Source: Cupriavidus basilensis (lineage in GTDB: Bacteria; Pseudomonadota; Gammaproteobacteria; Burkholderiales; Burkholderiaceae). From it: 64,000 bases of DNA. Both the position numbers and the translations under genes were made by a program. Positions 36,108-45,181 of this stretch are shown one piece after another (position 1 is the first letter of the stretch; the number at the start of each line of letters is the position of its first letter). Under the pieces are notes generated by a model. It was given only the letters and a program-made list of their open reading frames with translations. It had not been told where the DNA came from and made no database searches. Location of the stretch: contig NZ_CP062803.1 in assembly GCF_008801925.2 (NCBI RefSeq), positions 930,001 through 994,000 on the forward strand, given 5' to 3'.

Positions 36108-36505
36108 CCCGCGCCTGAAAGAACTGCAAAGCAGATAGAAATCGCCGCACCGGCAGCGTTTCTGCTGCCGTGTGCGGCGTGGGCCATGGATTCTGAAAAC
36201 TGCGCTGGCCCGGCGCTCAACCTCCCCGCGAAGCAAGCCCTGTCACGGCCACTGCTCCACTCCCCGTTCAAGTTTGATTATCGTGATGCCGCGGCTGGTG
36301 GTTTTGCACCGCCTTGTCGCTGGCATCCCTGGCGTACCGTATTTGCTGACATCGACTATCTTTTCGGTCGCTCTGCTCTTTGTAACGAAGACAAGAGCGA
36401 CGAACGTGCCATGGTTTGTAAGTTACTGATTTTTTTAAGAATGCAATTTACGAGCTTGTTACATTTTGCGTTTCTTGTAACAAAGTGTTTCCCTGTCGTT
36501 ACTGC
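36108..36505 (+). repeat. Intergenic module copy B (paralogue of 34082-34432)
   Basis: Anchors: 22-nt block starting CCCGCGCCTGAAAGAACTGC (36108-36129), GCGACGAACGTGCCA (36397-36411), TAAGTTACTGATTT, and a 30-nt block opening TGTAACAAAGTGTTTC (36476-36505). It has an extra inverted repeat TTGTTACA / TGTAACAA (36456-36463, 36476-36483). A 7-bp hairpin CGGTTCC/GGAACCG with an 11-nt loop precedes it at 36081-36105. Confidence 0.75.
36144..36178 (+). terminator. Strong hairpin downstream of the PAP2 gene
   Basis: GCCGCACCGGCAGC pairs with GCTGCCGTGTGCGGC across a short gtttct loop with one bulge. There is no T-run, so it may be a partial or factor-dependent terminator, or part of the structured module. 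Confidence 0.45.
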
Positions 36506-37049
36506 TTTCGGGGCCGTTGTGTGCGCCGCAGCACGGCAGGCATGGCAAAAAGCGACGCTCTGTCTTCTCTCAGATCACCATAAGTGGCGAAAGGGAGGGG
36601 CGAGGTGTACTTTGCTGCGTCGCCCGGGAACAATCCAAAGGGTATTCGTGAGAACGTATTCGGGTGGTGGAGCAGTCGCCGCACGAACGTGCGAATCGTT
36701 GCAGTGGTGATACAACCCCGCGCAAATAGGCTGTGCACAATGGTGCCCACCGACTGCCGGAGGGGAGGGCTAGCGGCGTATCGCACGCGCCAAAAGCATG
36801 CGCCGGCGACAAAAGATGTAGCCGGACAGGGTGACGAATGTGGGCTGACTCACATTGGCCCGGGCTGTTCCTCGCCTTGTTGGATGAGGAGGGAACTTCC
36901 TACCACGTTCGGCGAATACGATCGATTTGGTTGCATTCCTGATACATTGCTGGCCGCTATGCCGGGATAAGAGATATCGTCGCGCGGCGTGCGGGCACCG
37001 CGGTCAGCCTGCGCATCGCCAAATTGCACAATTCACGGGAGAAAGCAGG

Positions 37050-38147
37050 ATGCAGCTAGACAACAACGCGTTCCACGCGCCGGCCTATGAGCAGCCGGCC
37101 GCCACGGTGCGTCCTCTGCGGTTCGAGTTCATCGGCTCGGGCTCCGAGTTTTTCCGCATCTGGATCGTCAATACCCTGCTGACCATTGTCACGCTGGGCA
37201 TTTATTCGGCCTGGGCCAAGGTCCGCACGATGCAGTACTTCTACCGCAACACGCGGCTGGACGGCGCGAGCTTCGACTACCACGGCCGTGCCTCGGCCAT
37301 CCTCAAGGGCCGAGCCATTGTGTTTGGCCTGGCGATGGTGTTCCAGCTTGCCAGCCACATTTCCCCGTTCCTGGCATTGGCGCTGGGCCTGGCTGTGGCG
37401 GTGGTGTTTCCGCTGCTGCTGGTACGGTCCCTGCGTTTTCGCATGGCGAACTCCAGCTACCGCGGCCTGCGCTTCGCCTTCACCGGGAGCGATGCCCAGG
37501 CCTACAAGGTGTTCCTGCTCTGGCCCGTGCTCACGGCGCTCAGCCTCTATGCGCTGGCGCCGCTGGCGCACCAGCGCTTCAAGCAGTACCAGCATGACAA
37601 CACCCGTTTCGGCACCGCGCCTTTCGGCATCAGCGCGAGCGCGGGCGGCTTCTATGGCGTCTACCTGCGTGCATTCGGCATGATGGTGGCGGTCGTGGTG
37701 GGGATGAGCGTGGTCGGCGGCATGCTGGGCAGGGGCATCGGCGCCGGGATTGGCGCAGGCATGGGGGCGGGCATCGGCGCGCCGGCGGTGGCGGGGATCA
37801 TGGCTGTCATTGGCTTTTTCGTGGCGATGATGGCGGTCGGGCCCTTCTTTATGGCGCGGCTGCAGAACCTGGTATGGAATCACACCACGCTGGCGCCGCA
37901 CGCGTTTCGCAGCGAGGTCAAGGCGGGCCGCCTGTTGTTTATCTTCGCCACCAACATGATCGCCAATGCACTGACGCTGGGCCTGTTCCTGCCGTTCGCG
38001 CGCGTGCGTTCGATGCGCTACCGTATCGAGAGCATGACCATGCTGGCGGCGGGTCCGCTGGACGCCTTCGTGGCCGGCGAGACGCAGCAGGTGGGCGCGC
38101 TGGGCGACGCCGCGGTGGACTGGTACGACATCGACATCGCGTTGTGA
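37050..38147 (+). CDS. DUF898/YjgN-family polytopic membrane protein
   Basis: Protein of 365 residues with repeated hydrophobic blocks. It has the family pattern RFEFIGSGSEFFRIWIVNTL, LGIYSAWAKVRTMQYFYRNT and, repeated later, NALTLGLFLPFARVRSMRYR. A glycine zipper (GRGIGAGIGAGMGAGIGAP) sits at about 230-250, typical of pore-like or packed helices. Function is unknown. It is directly followed by the M48 protease gene, a pairing that recurs in related genomes and suggests membrane-stress function. Confidence 0.82.
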   Translation: MQLDNNAFHAPAYEQPAATVRPLRFEFIGSGSEFFRIWIVNTLLTIVTLGIYSAWAKVRTMQYFYRNTRLDGASFDYHGRASAILKGRAIVFGLAMVFQLASHISPFLALALGLAVAVVFPLLLVRSLRFRMANSSYRGLRFAFTGSDAQAYKVFLLWPVLTALSLYALAPLAHQRFKQYQHDNTRFGTAPFGISASAGGFYGVYLRAFGMMVAVVVGMSVVGGMLGRGIGAGIGAGMGAGIGAPAVAGIMAVIGFFVAMMAVGPFFMARLQNLVWNHTTLAPHAFRSEVKAGRLLFIFATNMIANALTLGLFLPFARVRSMRYRIESMTMLAAGPLDAFVAGETQQVGALGDAAVDWYDIDIAL

Positions 38148-38216
38148 CCGCGCTGTGACCACAGTCATCGTAGTCATCGCCGTGCCAGCCTCGTTCACTT
38201 CGATACCAAGGCCCTG

Positions 38217-39386
38217 ATGCAGGATATCCCCGACGCCACGGCCACCGCCCCGGTAGCCGCCACTTACTTCGATGGCCGCTCGTCGCGTGCCCATCGAGTG
38301 ATGCTGTCCATCGAAGGGCGCGATGCGGTGTTGCGCGATGCACTTGGCACGGTGCTGCGCCGCGCGCCGCTGGCGTCGCTGCGCGTCTCCGAGCGGGTCA
38401 AGCGCGCGCCGCGCCTGGTCACGTTTGCCGACGGTGCCTTCTGCGAGGTCACTGACCACGCCGCCTTTGCCGCCTTGCTGGGCGCCAGCGGCCACCGCGA
38501 GGGCTGGGTGGTGCGTGCGCAGAACAGCTGGCGGCTGGCGCTGCTGTCCGTGCTGGGCCTGGCCGCTGCGCTGCTGCTGGGATATTTCTACGTCTTGCCC
38601 TGGGGCGCCGGCATGGTGGCGCGCAGCGTGCCGCCGGCGCTGGAAGCCCGCCTCGGCGAGGCCACGCTTACCAGCATCGATCAGGGCCTGCTCATGCCTT
38701 CGGCGTTGCCGCAGGCGCAGCAGCAGCGGATTCGCGCCGACTTCGCCGCGCTGGAGCGCCCGGCCGATCCGGGCCACGAGTACAAGATCGTGTTCCGCCA
38801 CGGTGGCAAGCTCGGGCCCAATGCGCTGGCCCTGCCAGGCGGCACCATCGTGGTGACCGATGAACTCGTCAAGTTGACCGGCGTGGGGCCGGGCCTCATG
38901 GGTGTGCTCGCCCACGAGGCCGGCCACGTGGCCGAGCGCCATGGCCTGCAGCAGATTCTCCAGGCCTCGGCGGTGGGCGCGCTGGCGGCCTATTTCTTTG
39001 GTGACTATTCCACCGTGCTGGCGGGCGTGCCCGCCGCGATCCTGACCCTGCGCTACTCGCGCGACCATGAGCGCGCGGCGGATGCGTATGCGGTGGAGGT
39101 CATGCAGCGCAACCACTTGCCGGTGTCGGCGTTTGCCGATGTCCTGCAGGCGCTGGAGGACGCTCACGCCCGGCAGGCGGAAGTCCAGGCGGCCAAGGCC
39201 GACGGTGGGAGCGAGGCCAGCGCGCCAGCCGCCTCCGGCGAGCGCGAAACCAAGCGGGAGCGCCGCAGCCGGCGTGCCGCGGAGGATGGCGGCAACGACG
39301 GGGATGGCGACGATGCCGACAGTTTCTTCTCTACCCATCCGCTCACGCGCGAGCGCATCGAGGCGCTGCGGGCGGCCGGACGCTAG
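38217..39386 (+). CDS. M48-family zinc metalloprotease
   Basis: Membrane-anchored metalloprotease of 389 residues. A single membrane helix (LALLSVLGLAAALLLGYF, about 107-125) separates a small N-domain from the catalytic part. The zinc motif HEAGH is at 233-237, with the third ligand in the DHERAADAYAVEVM segment downstream. The C-terminal tail is charged (ERETKRERRSRRA) before a final STHPLTRERIEAL. Probably degrades periplasmic or membrane substrates in envelope quality control. It sits 69 bp after the DUF898 gene on the same strand. Confidence 0.9.
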   Translation: MQDIPDATATAPVAATYFDGRSSRAHRVMLSIEGRDAVLRDALGTVLRRAPLASLRVSERVKRAPRLVTFADGAFCEVTDHAAFAALLGASGHREGWVVRAQNSWRLALLSVLGLAAALLLGYFYVLPWGAGMVARSVPPALEARLGEATLTSIDQGLLMPSALPQAQQQRIRADFAALERPADPGHEYKIVFRHGGKLGPNALALPGGTIVVTDELVKLTGVGPGLMGVLAHEAGHVAERHGLQQILQASAVGALAAYFFGDYSTVLAGVPAAILTLRYSRDHERAADAYAVEVMQRNHLPVSAFADVLQALEDAHARQAEVQAAKADGGSEASAPAASGERETKRERRSRRAAEDGGNDGDGDDADSFFSTHPLTRERIEALRAAGR

Positions 39387-39389
39387 GTC

Positions 39390-40439
39390 TCAGGCGCCCG
39401 GCTGCGGTGCGTCTGGCTGCGTTGCATCAAGCGGCGCGCGCAGGGCGGCGGCCGCCACCTGGCTTTGCAGCCAGCTATGGAACTGCAGGATGGCCTTCTC
39501 ACGCGGGTTGCCTTCGCGCCAGGTCACCCAGTAATGCAAGCTGGACGGGATGCGGGTGGTGCCGATCTGCACCAGTTCGCCGCTGGCAAGGTAGTCGCTG
39601 GCGAGTTGCAGGCGCGCGGTGGCCACGCCAAGCCCTGCCACGGCCGATTGCAGCATCATGCCGGCGTCCTGGAAGATCGGCCCGCGCTCGGGTTCCGTGC
39701 CGGGCAGGCCGGCGCTTTCCAGCCAGTCGCGCCACGGCCGCAGCGCGAAGCGCAGCATTGGCAGGCGCGGCAGGTCGGCCAGCGTGAAGCCGGGGTAGCG
39801 CGCGAGCAGTGCCGGGCTGGCCACCGCGATGACATGGTCTTCGATCAGGTTGTGGCAGGCGAAGCCGGGCAGGTCCACGCGCTGGTGCCAGATCCCCACG
39901 TCCACCGAGTACGGGTCGGGCGGCGTGATCTCGGCGTGTAGCCGAAGGTGCAAGTCCAGCCCCGGCAGGGCCGCGTGCAGGCTCGGCAGGCGGCGGATCA
40001 GCCACGCGTTGGCCAGGTCGGCCATGACGCTGACTTCCAGCCGCACCACCTGCGGGGCACCACCGTTGCTGGCCTCGCGCAGGCCGTCTTCCAGTTCCGC
40101 CAGCCCGTCGCGAATCCGCTCGGCCAGCCGCGCGCCCACATTGGTCGGCATCATCAGGTGGCCGGTGCGCTGGAACAGCTTGGTGCCCAGCTTGTCCTCC
40201 AGCGCGCGCAGATGGTGGCTGATGGCGCTGTGGGTCAGCGCCAGCTCCTCCGCCGCGCGGGAAAAGCTGCGGTGGCGGGCAGCGGCCTCGAGCGCCCGCA
40301 GTGCCTGCAGCGCGGGCAGGTGGGGCGCGCGCTGCAAGCGCAGCGGCTCGGGCGGCGGGGCCGGTTCAGGCGGGCGGGCGGGCAAGCCGGGCTGGCCGGA
40401 CGGGCCAGGCTTGATCGGTTTGGGGTGTCGGGAGGTCAT
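39390..40439 (-). CDS. LysR-family transcriptional regulator (GcvA-like)
   Basis: LysR-type regulator of 349 residues from ATG 40439. The extended N-terminus is Pro-rich (GQPGLPARPPEPAPPPEPLR). The winged helix starts near 40 (AARHRSFSRAAEELALTHSA, ISHHLRALEDKLGTKLFQRT), with the GcvA-type GHLMMPTNVG link. It is divergent from the MFS gene with 77 bp between starts, the classical arrangement of a LysR regulator and its target. No clear T-N11-A site was confirmed. Confidence 0.9.
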   Translation of the reverse strand: MTSRHPKPIKPGPSGQPGLPARPPEPAPPPEPLRLQRAPHLPALQALRALEAAARHRSFSRAAEELALTHSAISHHLRALEDKLGTKLFQRTGHLMMPTNVGARLAERIRDGLAELEDGLREASNGGAPQVVRLEVSVMADLANAWLIRRLPSLHAALPGLDLHLRLHAEITPPDPYSVDVGIWHQRVDLPGFACHNLIEDHVIAVASPALLARYPGFTLADLPRLPMLRFALRPWRDWLESAGLPGTEPERGPIFQDAGMMLQSAVAGLGVATARLQLASDYLASGELVQIGTTRIPSSLHYWVTWREGNPREKAILQFHSWLQSQVAAAALRAPLDATQPDAPQPGA

Positions 40440-40516
40440 TGCCGTCAAATTCTACTCACAATTGCGGCGGGTATCTTTCGTTGGTGTTGCACGCGGCGAC
40501 TGACGACAATGCAGGC

Positions 40517-41806
40517 ATGAATTCTGCCAATGTATCCACCCCTGCCGCCGCGGCGCCGTCTCCTGCTTCCCGGGCTGGCGATCCTGCGCTGGCCGCTGCC
40601 CGCTGGCGCGTGCTTTGCATCTTTTCGCTGGGTTTCCTGGTTTCCTATATCTTCCGGGGCGTCAACCTGGGCTTCGCGCCGCATCTGATCCGCGAGATGG
40701 GGCTGGGTGCCGCCGACCTGGGGCTGCTGACCAGCTTTTACTTCCTGGGGTTTGCCTGCGCCCAGTTACCGGCCGGGCTGATGCTCGACCGCTTTGGCCC
40801 GCGCCGCACCGAGGCGGCATTGCTGCTGGTGGCGGTGGCTGGCGCACTGGTATTCGCCTCGGCCACCAGCATGGCCGCGCTGGCGGCAGGGCGCCTGATG
40901 ATCGGCGTGGGCGTGTCGGTTTGCCTGGGGGCTGCCATCCAGGCCCTGTCGATCTGGTTCCCCCTGTCGCGCATGCCCTTGCTCAATGGGGTGGTGATGG
41001 CGATCGGCGGGCTGGGCGCCGTGGTGGTGGGCGCGCCGCTGGGCTGGCTGCTGTCATGGACCGACTGGCGCACCGTCAGCTATGGGCTGGCCGGGCTGAC
41101 GCTGGCCATGGCGGCGCTGCTGTGGCTCGGCGCCCCCGAGACCAGCCGCGCTGGCAAGCAGCGCCTTGCCGAGCAGCTGCGCGGCACCTGGCAAGTCTTT
41201 CGCAATGCGCGCTTTTTGCGCGTGGTGCCGCTGGCCCTGCTCAATCAAGGTGTGTTCCTGGCGGTGCAGACGCTGTGGGTCGGTGCCTTCCTGCGGGATG
41301 TGGCCGGCTATTCGCCAGAGCAGGGCGCTCGCCTGGTGTCGGTGATCGGCTTTGCCATGATGGGCGGCTGCGTGTGCGCTGGCTGGGCCGCGCGCCATCT
41401 GGAGCGTGCCGGCGTGAGCCTTTACACCTTCGCCGGCTTGGGCATGAGCGGGTTCATCGTGATCCAGTGCCTGATCATGGCGGGTGTGCCGCTGCCGTCG
41501 ACGCTGCTGTGGGCGGCCTACGGCGTGTTCGGCTCCAGCGGCATCCTGGCCTATGCCGTGCTGGCGCGCAGCTTCCCCGATGCGCTGATCGGGCGTGCCA
41601 CCACGGCGCTGACCTTGACGGTGTTCCTGTCCACCTTTGCCTGCCAGGTCGGCATCGGGCTGGTGCTGGACCTCTGGCCCGCCGATGCGGGCCGCTACCC
41701 GAAGGCGGCGCACCTGACCGTGTGGGGCGGCCTGGTGGCGCTGCAGGTACTGGCCGCGCTGTGGTACATGCTGGGGGCGCGTCGCGCAAGCGGCGCTACA
41801 GCATGA
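40517..41806 (+). CDS. MFS transporter
   Basis: Major facilitator of 429 residues with twelve predicted helices. The MFS motif A variant is at the loop 2-3 position (AGLMLDRFGPRRTEAALLL). A motif-like ERAG segment follows in the second half. The ATG at 40517 gives a soluble 30-residue lead before helix 1 (VLCIFSLGFLVSYIFRGV). Probably regulated by the divergent LysR gene. The substrate is not determinable. Its 3' end overlaps the convergent TPM gene by 11 bp. Confidence 0.9.
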   Translation: MNSANVSTPAAAAPSPASRAGDPALAAARWRVLCIFSLGFLVSYIFRGVNLGFAPHLIREMGLGAADLGLLTSFYFLGFACAQLPAGLMLDRFGPRRTEAALLLVAVAGALVFASATSMAALAAGRLMIGVGVSVCLGAAIQALSIWFPLSRMPLLNGVVMAIGGLGAVVVGAPLGWLLSWTDWRTVSYGLAGLTLAMAALLWLGAPETSRAGKQRLAEQLRGTWQVFRNARFLRVVPLALLNQGVFLAVQTLWVGAFLRDVAGYSPEQGARLVSVIGFAMMGGCVCAGWAARHLERAGVSLYTFAGLGMSGFIVIQCLIMAGVPLPSTLLWAAYGVFGSSGILAYAVLARSFPDALIGRATTALTLTVFLSTFACQVGIGLVLDLWPADAGRYPKAAHLTVWGGLVALQVLAALWYMLGARRASGATA

Positions 41807-42299
41807 CCGGGCGGTCGTCGAGTTCGTTTGGATTGGGCCGGTCGCCCGAGGGGAAATGGGTGGCCAGCTGATGGTGGATCTTTTCCACTGCCGCCAGCAC
41901 GGGCTTGACCGATAGCTCCCGGGCCAGCCCGCTAGCGAGTTCGCTACAGATGGCGCGCCAGGTTTCCGGGGCCACGCGGGCATCGATGCCACGGTCGGCC
42001 AGCAGCTCCACCGCGTGATCCGCCAGGTTGATATAAAGCAGTACCCCGGTGTGGCCTTCGGTGTTCCACACCTCCAGCGCGCCGAACAGGGCCCGGGCAC
42101 GGGCGCGCGGGCTGGTGCCGGAGAAGGCCAGCGCCAGGGGCAGGCTGGACTCGATCACGACCCGGACTTCGCCGTGATGCCGCTGCTCGCCGGCGCGCAC
42201 CGCCTGCTGCAGTTGCTGCTGGGCATCGGCGGGGAAAAGTTTGCTGGCGGCGCCGGGGCGCGTGCCGAGATGGCGCAGGGCGCGTTTGAAGTGTGGCAT
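41796..42299 (-). CDS. TPM-domain protein
   Basis: Protein of 167 residues with a TPM fold (LFPADAQQQLQQAVRAGEQR, GEVRVVIESSLP, GHTGVLLYINLADHAVELLA, DRGIDARVAPETWRAI). It has no signal peptide or membrane helix, unlike its upstream neighbour. The family includes TPM phosphatases and YgcG tails. It is the third gene of the lemA-ygcG operon, 6 bp after the ygcG-like stop. Confidence 0.85.
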   Translation of the reverse strand: MPHFKRALRHLGTRPGAASKLFPADAQQQLQQAVRAGEQRHHGEVRVVIESSLPLALAFSGTSPRARARALFGALEVWNTEGHTGVLLYINLADHAVELLADRGIDARVAPETWRAICSELASGLARELSVKPVLAAVEKIHHQLATHFPSGDRPNPNELDDRPVML

Positions 42300-42305
42300 G
42301 TGTCG

Positions 42306-43166
42306 TTACCAGTTGCCGGAGGCGCCGCCTCCGTCGAAGCCACCGCCGCCGCCGCCACCGAAGCCGCCGCCGCCACCACCACCGCCTCCTCCGAAGCCAC
42401 CGCCGCCGCCACGTCCCCAGCCGCCACCTCCGAGACCGCCAAGGGTGCCGCCCAGACCGCCGGCAGCCGCGTCCCAGCCGCGCCCGCGCGTCACGATCCG
42501 CGAGCCGCCCGAGCGGCGGGCCGCGGAGATGAAGAAGAACAGGATGATGGCGAGCGGGAACAGCACCGGCAGCCAGTCGGTCCACGAGCTGCTCTGGGCG
42601 GCCTTGGCGCCGGCCTGCGGGCCGGGCAGGGCCTCCTTGTCGATGGTCGCCTGGATTGCCGAGACGCCGGCCGCGATGCCGCCATAGAAATCATTCTGGC
42701 GGAAGTGCGGCGCCATCACGTCCTGCAGGATGCGCTTGGACATGGCGTCGGTCAGCGAGCCTTGCACGCCGCGCCCCACTTCCAGGCGCATCTTGCGCAG
42801 GCCGGGCGGGTTGTCCTTGGCGATCAGCAGGATCACGCCGTCGTCGATGCCCTTGCGCCCGGCGCGCCAGGCGTCGGCCACGCGGATGCTGTAGGCGTCG
42901 ATGGGCTCGGGATCGGTGGTCGGCACCATCAGCACGAAGATCTGGCTGCCGCGCTGCTGCTCGTACTCTGCCAGCACGTTTTCCAGCGCGCCGCGCTGGC
43001 TGGCGCTGAGCGTGCCGGTGAGGTCGGTGACCCGCTGCGTGAGCGGCGGCACCGCGACAAAGCCGTCGCCGGCGGCCATGGCCGGGAACGCCAGCAGCGC
43101 GCCGAGCCACAGCAGCAGCGCCAGCATGGCGGCTGTCCAGCCACTGCGCTCAGAGGGATTGCGCAT
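42306..43166 (-). CDS. TPM-domain membrane protein (YgcG-like) with Gly-rich tail
   Basis: Protein of 286 residues: signal peptide (LALLLWLGALLAFPAMAAGD), TPM domain (VTDLTGTLSASQRGALENVL, GIDDGVILLIAKDN, RLEVGRGVQGSLTDAMSKRI), one membrane helix (WLPVLFPLAIILFFFI) and a C-terminal tail of long Gly runs (GGGGFGGGGGGGG). This is the standard YgcG layout. It follows lemA by 14 bp; the LemA-YgcG pair is a conserved unit of unknown envelope function. Confidence 0.9.
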   Translation of the reverse strand: MRNPSERSGWTAAMLALLLWLGALLAFPAMAAGDGFVAVPPLTQRVTDLTGTLSASQRGALENVLAEYEQQRGSQIFVLMVPTTDPEPIDAYSIRVADAWRAGRKGIDDGVILLIAKDNPPGLRKMRLEVGRGVQGSLTDAMSKRILQDVMAPHFRQNDFYGGIAAGVSAIQATIDKEALPGPQAGAKAAQSSSWTDWLPVLFPLAIILFFFISAARRSGGSRIVTRGRGWDAAAGGLGGTLGGLGGGGWGRGGGGGFGGGGGGGGGGFGGGGGGGFDGGGASGNW

Positions 43167-43180
43167 CGGTATGTCCGGGG

Positions 43181-43801
43181 TCAGAACTTCACCGTGGGCG
43201 GTGCCGAGATGGCCTTCTCGTTCTCCACCGTGAACGACGGCTTGACCGGGTACTTGAAGATCATGGCGGTCAGGTTGGTGGGGAAGCTGCGCGCCAGGAT
43301 GTTGTAGTCGCGCACCGCGGTGATATAGCGCTGGCGTGCCACCGTGATGCGGTTCTCGGTGCCTTCGAGTTGCGATTGCAGGTCGCGGAACGATGCATCG
43401 GCCTTGAGTTGCGGATAGTTTTCCGACACCGCCAGCAGGCGCGACAACGCGCCGCTCAGCTCGCCCTGGGCTTGCTGGAAGCGCTTGAAGGCTTCGGGGT
43501 CGTTGAGGGTCTCGGGCGAGACCTGGATGCTGGTGGCCGCGGCGCGGGCCTTGGTCACGGCTTCCAGCGTCTCGCGCTCATGCGTGGCATAGCCCTTGAC
43601 GGTATTGACCAGGTTGGGGATCAGGTCGGCGCGGCGCTGGTACTGGTTGATCACCTCGCCCCAGGCCGCTTTCACAGCCTCGTCCTTGGACTGGAAGTCG
43701 TTGTACCCGCAGGCGGACAGCAGGCTTGCGCACAGGGCCAGCATGAGCCAGCGCAGCGCAGAGCGTCCGCAGGACAGTGACAGGGAAGGGGATGCGCGCA
43801 T
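43181..43801 (-). CDS. lemA: LemA-family lipoprotein
   Basis: LemA protein of 206 residues with a lipobox (LCASLLSAC) and the typical long helical bundle: NQYQRRADLIPNLVNTVKGY, ETLEAVTKARAAATSI, SENYPQLKADASFRDLQSQL, ITVARQRYITAVRDYN. Conserved LemA signatures are all present. Found on the outer face of the inner membrane or the outer membrane; the function is unknown. First gene of a three-gene operon. Confidence 0.94.
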   Translation of the reverse strand: MRASPSLSLSCGRSALRWLMLALCASLLSACGYNDFQSKDEAVKAAWGEVINQYQRRADLIPNLVNTVKGYATHERETLEAVTKARAAATSIQVSPETLNDPEAFKRFQQAQGELSGALSRLLAVSENYPQLKADASFRDLQSQLEGTENRITVARQRYITAVRDYNILARSFPTNLTAMIFKYPVKPSFTVENEKAISAPPTVKF

Positions 43802-44230
43802 CGAAGACTCCGGAATTCATGGAATCCCCAGTGTAGCGCAGGGGCTGGCCGGCGCAAGCGAATCGCCGCGGGTGCGGTTGACGGCAGGCCGGCCAGCCCG
43901 GTAGATTGTCGTTTCTGCCGTGGTTGCCACGGTATGCTCCCATTCAGCACCAACCTGCCATGCGCGCTGTTTCGTCGATTTCCGCACTTGTTTGCCCTGC
44001 CTCGCAGCGGCAGGTGCCGGCGCGCGCCAAAGCCAAAAAACAGCCGCTCATCTGACCGGGGCGCTGCTTCCGTCAGATGAGCGACGGAGCGGCACCTGCG
44101 TACCAGCGTACAGGGGCGAGGCCAGGCCAGGTTTGACGGTTCAGGCTCTCCCACTGCCCCACGCGGGCTCATCTGCCACCCGGCGCGCTTCTGCACGGTT
44201 TTTATTGACCGGTCGTACAGGAGTGATTCG
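43802..44230. other. Intergenic region with a perfect 12-bp inverted repeat
   Basis: CGCTCATCTGAC (44045-44056) and GTCAGATGAGCG (44072-44083), 15-nt spacer, with a poly-A stretch to the left. On the minus strand this reads as a stem then GGCTGTTTTTT, an intrinsic-terminator shape, but no minus-strand gene lies just upstream. It may be an operator for the DapA-like gene. Otherwise no supported gene. Confidence 0.5.
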
Positions 44231-45181
44231 ATGCAAGCCGTAGATCAAGCCCAAGCCCAACAAGCCCAACCTGCCCAGCAGGATTCGCAGGCACAACACG
44301 TCTTTTCAGGAATCTGGCTGCCATTGGTGACGCCATTTGCCGACGGTTCGGTCGATTTTCCCGAGCTGGCACGCCTGGTGGTGCACTACGCCGGCAGCGG
44401 CATCGCCGGGATCGTGGTGTGCGGCAGCACCGGTGAGGCGGCCGCGCTCGATGAGGCCGAGCAACTGGCCGTTCTGGATACGGTGCTGGCCAGCGCCGGC
44501 AGCTTGCCGGTGATGATGGGCGTGGCGGGCAGCCAGGTGAAGCAGGTGCAGGCGTGCGTGCGCCGGCTGGCCGGGCGACCGCTGGCCGGGCTGCTGGCGC
44601 CCGCGCCTTATTACGTCCGTCCGTCGCAGGCCGGCCTGCTGGATTATTTCCGCATGCTGGCCGACAGCGCCCCCGCGCCGCTGGTGCTGTACGACATTCC
44701 CTACCGGACCGGCGTGAAGCTGGAGACGGAAACCATCCTGGCGCTGGCCGCGCATCCGAATATCCGCGCCATCAAGGATTGCGGCGGCGACTACCACGGC
44801 ACGCAGGCCGTCATTGCCGACGGACGCTTGAGCGTGCTGGCGGGAGAGGATCACCAGTTGCTGGGCACGCTGTGCCTGGGCGGCACGGGCGCGATCATCG
44901 CTTCTGCCCATTTGTATCCGGCGCTGTTCGTGGCGCTCGCGCGGGCGGTGACGGGGCAGCGGCTCGAGCATGCGCGCCGGATTTTCCATGCCGTGATGCC
45001 GATGATCAAGCTGCTGTTCGCCGAGCCCAATCCGGGTCCGCTCAAGGCCATGCTGGCGCGCGAGGGATGGTTGCGCAACGAGCTGCGCGCGCCGATGACG
45101 CCCGCCAGCGCCGCTTTGGAGGTAGCGCTGGCGCGGGCCTGCGAGCGGCTTGGGGCGGCTGTTCCGGAGTTGCTCGACTGA
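44231..45181 (+). CDS. Dihydrodipicolinate synthase / N-acetylneuraminate lyase family protein
   Basis: TIM-barrel aldolase of 316 residues with the Schiff-base lysine K182 (RAIKDCGGDYHG), Y154 (VLYDIPYRTG) and the GSTGEAAALDEAEQ phosphate-binding-like motif. The family catalyses aldol condensations of pyruvate, classically DapA in lysine synthesis. Residue context (GSTGEA in place of GTTGES) suggests it may be a paralogue with another substrate, so no symbol is given. The N-terminus is Gln-rich (QAQAQQAQPAQQ), an unusual addition of about 22 residues. Confidence 0.85.
   Translation: MQAVDQAQAQQAQPAQQDSQAQHVFSGIWLPLVTPFADGSVDFPELARLVVHYAGSGIAGIVVCGSTGEAAALDEAEQLAVLDTVLASAGSLPVMMGVAGSQVKQVQACVRRLAGRPLAGLLAPAPYYVRPSQAGLLDYFRMLADSAPAPLVLYDIPYRTGVKLETETILALAAHPNIRAIKDCGGDYHGTQAVIADGRLSVLAGEDHQLLGTLCLGGTGAIIASAHLYPALFVALARAVTGQRLEHARRIFHAVMPMIKLLFAEPNPGPLKAMLAREGWLRNELRAPMTPASAALEVALARACERLGAAVPELLD

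Larger units (their letters stand above)
36050..37049. other. Long intergenic region upstream of the DUF898 gene
   Basis: About 1 kb with no supported gene. It holds module copy B (36081-36505), the strong hairpin at 36144, a palindrome CGCACG-AA-CGTGCG (about 36680) and a GGTTGCATT motif at 36929. Short frames lack ribosome sites. Confidence 0.6.

Noticed and set aside
34045..36200. Cyclic di-GMP (GEMM) riboswitch
   Set aside because: Hairpins do not show the GEMM core or tetraloop-receptor pattern that I could recognise.
34621..36937. GGTTGCATT motifs as sigma54 -12 elements
   Set aside because: The -24 GG at correct spacing is present in only one of three copies, so a shared sigma54 role is not supported.
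37056..39338. A very long open frame on the minus strand opposite the DUF898 and M48 genes
   Set aside because: His/Arg/Gln-rich composition and perfect antisense overlap with two convincing genes; it is a by-product of high GC.
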